Shown here one piece after another: positions 61,989 through 64,000 of a stretch of DNA of 64,000 nt. The notes under the pieces are model-generated. The model had not been told where the DNA came from. It saw only the letters and a program-made list of their open reading frames with translations, and did no database searches. The stretch spans positions 11,165-75,164 of the forward strand of contig DIKO01000025.1 of the NCBI GenBank assembly GCA_002423615.1. The letters are read 5' to 3'. The number at the start of each line of letters is the position of its first letter. The stretch's first letter is position 1. Source of the DNA: Desulfobacteraceae bacterium UBA5616 (GTDB taxonomy: Bacteria; Desulfobacterota; Desulfobacteria; Desulfobacterales; UBA5616). The translations under genes were made by a program, and so were the position numbers.

Positions 61989-63749
61989 TTATAACGAAGC
62001 GCCGCCGTTCATTTCCTCTATCTTCGCCCAGGCGTTCAGGGCGGCAGTCCGGACTTTTTCATTGAAGGGCCTTTTTCTTATCAAGCTCCTTTTTTGTTCA
62101 ATGATCGATATAAGGGCGGGAACTGATTTCTTCGTTCCGATACTGCCCAGCACGTTACAAATTTTTTCGGACAGATCGTTTCTTGCTTTCGAAGCGGCAA
62201 GGGCTTTGGATTCCAGCATTTCCAAAAAAACAGATTCAGCCATTCCCCATTTGGAATCTCCCAGCATCCCGATAATATCCACCTTCAAACGGTCATCCAC
62301 CGTCACCAGGGCAGACAAAAAAATTTCCGTTCGCTTTTCGCCTCCTATGGCAAAGATGCTGTTCAGGGCTTCCCATTGAACCCGGTATTCCTTATTCATC
62401 AAAAGTGGCCGGAGAACGTCCAGACAATTTTCATCGCCGATGTTTCCCAGCAGTTTAGCCAGATTCCGGATATAATACCATGGCTTGCCAGTCTGGATGT
62501 CTGTCCTTACCGGCGGGACCGCCTTTTGGCCGATATCGGAAAGTACAAGAAGGATCCTGGATCGTGTGGATCCGTCAGGGCTTTTTTCCAGCAGATCAAG
62601 GAGCGGCTTCACAGAATCGTCGCCCAGCTGCGTTAAAATCCCGGCGGCCTGATCGCACCGGTCTTCATCACCGGATTGCAATTCTTCGATCAGTGCGGTG
62701 AGAACATCCTCGTTCGTCATGGAATTTAAGGCCTTGGCCACCGCCAGCCGGGTTTCATCGTCTTTTTGGGAATCGCTGGAACCTATCTGCTGAAAGGTGT
62801 TTAAAATGGACCTGTAGCCGGTCAACTGCCTTTTCCGCATATAATGGCGGCCAAGCTTCCCCAGGTAATAGCAAATTTTTCTGTAACCCGGGGTCAGACT
62901 GTTTTCCAGTTCGATCCAATGAGTCAGTGGGTTCTGCATCTCATCGAGGACCTCAATGCGCTTTTCAGGATGGAGTTCGTCCACAATCGCCAAAAGCATT
63001 TCTGAAACCCCGGCCCTTATCTCCTTGTCATCACCGGCAAGTCCTGCGCCTATTCCTCTCATGACGGCCCAGGCAGTTTCATTTTGCTGAGCAAACAGTT
63101 GCAGAACAGTGGGTGGCAGGGATCTTAGAATTCGTTCGTCCTTGAAAGCATTTGTTTCACCTTTTGCGATACTTTCGATCCGGGATTTGAGCTCGGCCTT
63201 TTCTTTTTCTTTTTCGGCTCTTTCTTCCTGCCGCCGCGATTTAATATTATTGTAAGCTTTTTGACCCTTCCCGGTTTCGGTCAGTTTTTTAAAAGCCCGT
63301 TTGATGTCGATGACTGGCGATGGATCGTACCCGGCACTGCCGGTCGCCCGGCTTTTCAGCGTGGTTTGCATCTGAATGATGAGTTGCTCCAGTTTCTGGT
63401 CCCCGAGTTCGTGAAGAATCCCCTGGAAGAGTTTTTCACCGAAATCGCTTTCCAGTTTTTGCGTTAAGGCTGAACTCAAAATATCCATATCCATAACCGC
63501 CATGGCCCGCGCCAGATGACCTGAAACCTGATCCTTGCCGTTGTCGTCTAATAGATCATCCAGTAGTTGCACCATAGGCGACAGGAATTTCTTGATAAAT
63601 GTTTTATTGCCCTCGTTCAGGGTATACGGTTCGGCATGGTCGAAGCTCTTCCGGTTTGCGCAGTCTGTTAAAATGTGAGAAACAGGTCTGTCGGCCATCA
63701 TATTTTTTATTCCCCCTTCACTGGAAATGACTTCCGGTTCCAACGCCAT
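61989..63749 (-). CDS. HEAT-repeat protein
   Basis: A 586-residue helical protein. From about residue 310 to the end it contains HEAT/PBS-lyase-type repeats, e.g. RLAVAKALNSMTNEDVLTALIEEL, QAAGILTQLGDDSVKPLLDLLEK, VLRPLLMNKEYRVQWEALNSIFAIGG and a last unit ending in ALNAWAKIEEM. A charged coiled-coil stretch lies near residue 175 (RRQEERAEKEKEKAELKSRIES). There are no catalytic motifs or signal peptide, so a scaffold or protein-interaction role in the cytoplasm is likely. The ATG at 63749 has only a weak ribosome site; ATG 63701, with GGGGGA about ten bases upstream, is a good alternative start. Upstream DNA to the window end shows nothing else. Confidence 0.78.
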   Translation of the reverse strand: MALEPEVISSEGGIKNMMADRPVSHILTDCANRKSFDHAEPYTLNEGNKTFIKKFLSPMVQLLDDLLDDNGKDQVSGHLARAMAVMDMDILSSALTQKLESDFGEKLFQGILHELGDQKLEQLIIQMQTTLKSRATGSAGYDPSPVIDIKRAFKKLTETGKGQKAYNNIKSRRQEERAEKEKEKAELKSRIESIAKGETNAFKDERILRSLPPTVLQLFAQQNETAWAVMRGIGAGLAGDDKEIRAGVSEMLLAIVDELHPEKRIEVLDEMQNPLTHWIELENSLTPGYRKICYYLGKLGRHYMRKRQLTGYRSILNTFQQIGSSDSQKDDETRLAVAKALNSMTNEDVLTALIEELQSGDEDRCDQAAGILTQLGDDSVKPLLDLLEKSPDGSTRSRILLVLSDIGQKAVPPVRTDIQTGKPWYYIRNLAKLLGNIGDENCLDVLRPLLMNKEYRVQWEALNSIFAIGGEKRTEIFLSALVTVDDRLKVDIIGMLGDSKWGMAESVFLEMLESKALAASKARNDLSEKICNVLGSIGTKKSVPALISIIEQKRSLIRKRPFNEKVRTAALNAWAKIEEMNGGASL

Positions 63750-64000
63750 CGCTTCAAGAAAACAACGGACTTCGGCTTCCTCAGTATCCCTTAAAACATG
63801 TTGATAACGCCTTTCAGGTGTGCTTTTTCAAATAAATTAAACGGCTTCCTTATAGCTGAAAACCGGAGAAAATAAAAGCCCCCGGGACGATAAAAATGTT
63901 TTTTATGCAGAATTATGAGGGACGGCAAAAGGCAGGCTTGATGCAGCCTTTAAAGAGGCCATCATGATCCGGATATATCTATGACCGCAAATAACGGTTG

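Noticed and set aside
1..64000. CRISPR arrays, tRNA/rRNA genes, IS elements, prophage
   Set aside because: No spaced direct repeats, cloverleaf candidates, transposase or phage proteins were seen while reading the gaps and coding regions; a tRNAscan or Infernal run would be decisive.

Overview
The window reads as chromosome of a strictly anaerobic, probably sulfate-reducing member of the Desulfobacterota (Desulfobacterales-like). The grounds are a complete Qrc-type quinone reductase operon (multihaem cytochrome, molybdopterin-family subunit, Fe-S subunit, NrfD-like subunit) directly downstream of System II cytochrome c maturation genes, several CCG-domain (HdrD/GlcF-like) iron-sulfur proteins, many acyl-CoA genes, an LL-diaminopimelate aminotransferase, and a UGA-encoded selenoprotein with a readable SECIS hairpin. 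Genus-level placement is inference only. No tRNA, rRNA, CRISPR array, prophage or insertion sequence was recognised, and coding density is high.

Layout. 1-4139: acyl-CoA degradation genes (enoyl-CoA isomerase-like, cupin, two paired acyl-CoA dehydrogenases, and an enoyl-CoA hydratase with an in-frame internal deletion). 4148-7802: a PAP2 phosphatase, two unknown proteins, a calcium-repeat protein lacking its expected export signal, and an SDR dehydrogenase. 8312-13115: ppiD behind a consensus promoter, a zinc-ribbon protein, a UvrD-like helicase and a histone H1-like protein closed by a large terminator hairpin. 13253-20995: an M16 peptidase and a leftward four-gene Gld-type ABC operon. 21297-29098: resB-ccsA followed by qrcABCD plus a 52-residue membrane protein. 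29201-33513: murA, comEC and a PEBP-family protein.

33651-40247: a leftward operon (amidohydrolase, HdrD-like protein, FAD-linked oxidase, GlcF-like protein), a rightward winged-helix/Cys-rich/ferredoxin protein, and a leftward GrdB-like selenoprotein that looks like two ORFs because its selenocysteine codon is TGA. 40606-44566: hisS, aspS and an SDR. 44568-47967: a tightly overlapping leftward operon of Lrp regulator, dapL, lysA-like and IscU-like genes. 48089-51767: an enoyl-CoA hydratase, a CoA-binding ACD-alpha-like protein and an isolated AAA ATPase. 52007-57019: a PurF-like protein lacking the catalytic N-terminal Cys, divergent from carB, then a response-regulator fragment. 57139-63749: a lipoprotein, a phosphotransferase, a second ACD-alpha-like protein, a CMD-family protein, a duplicated TM2 protein and a HEAT-repeat protein.

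How they fit together. The acyl-CoA genes point to beta-oxidation-type use of fatty or aromatic acids. The Qrc operon would pass periplasmic electrons to menaquinone, and its cytochrome would be matured by the adjacent ResB/CcsA pair. The Fe-S/flavin/selenoprotein block from 33.6 to 40.2 kb looks like an undescribed redox module whose substrate cannot be read from sequence. The clearest hidden feature in the window is the selenoprotein; next are the Cys-less PurF-like protein, the small Qrc-operon membrane protein and the internally deleted hydratase.
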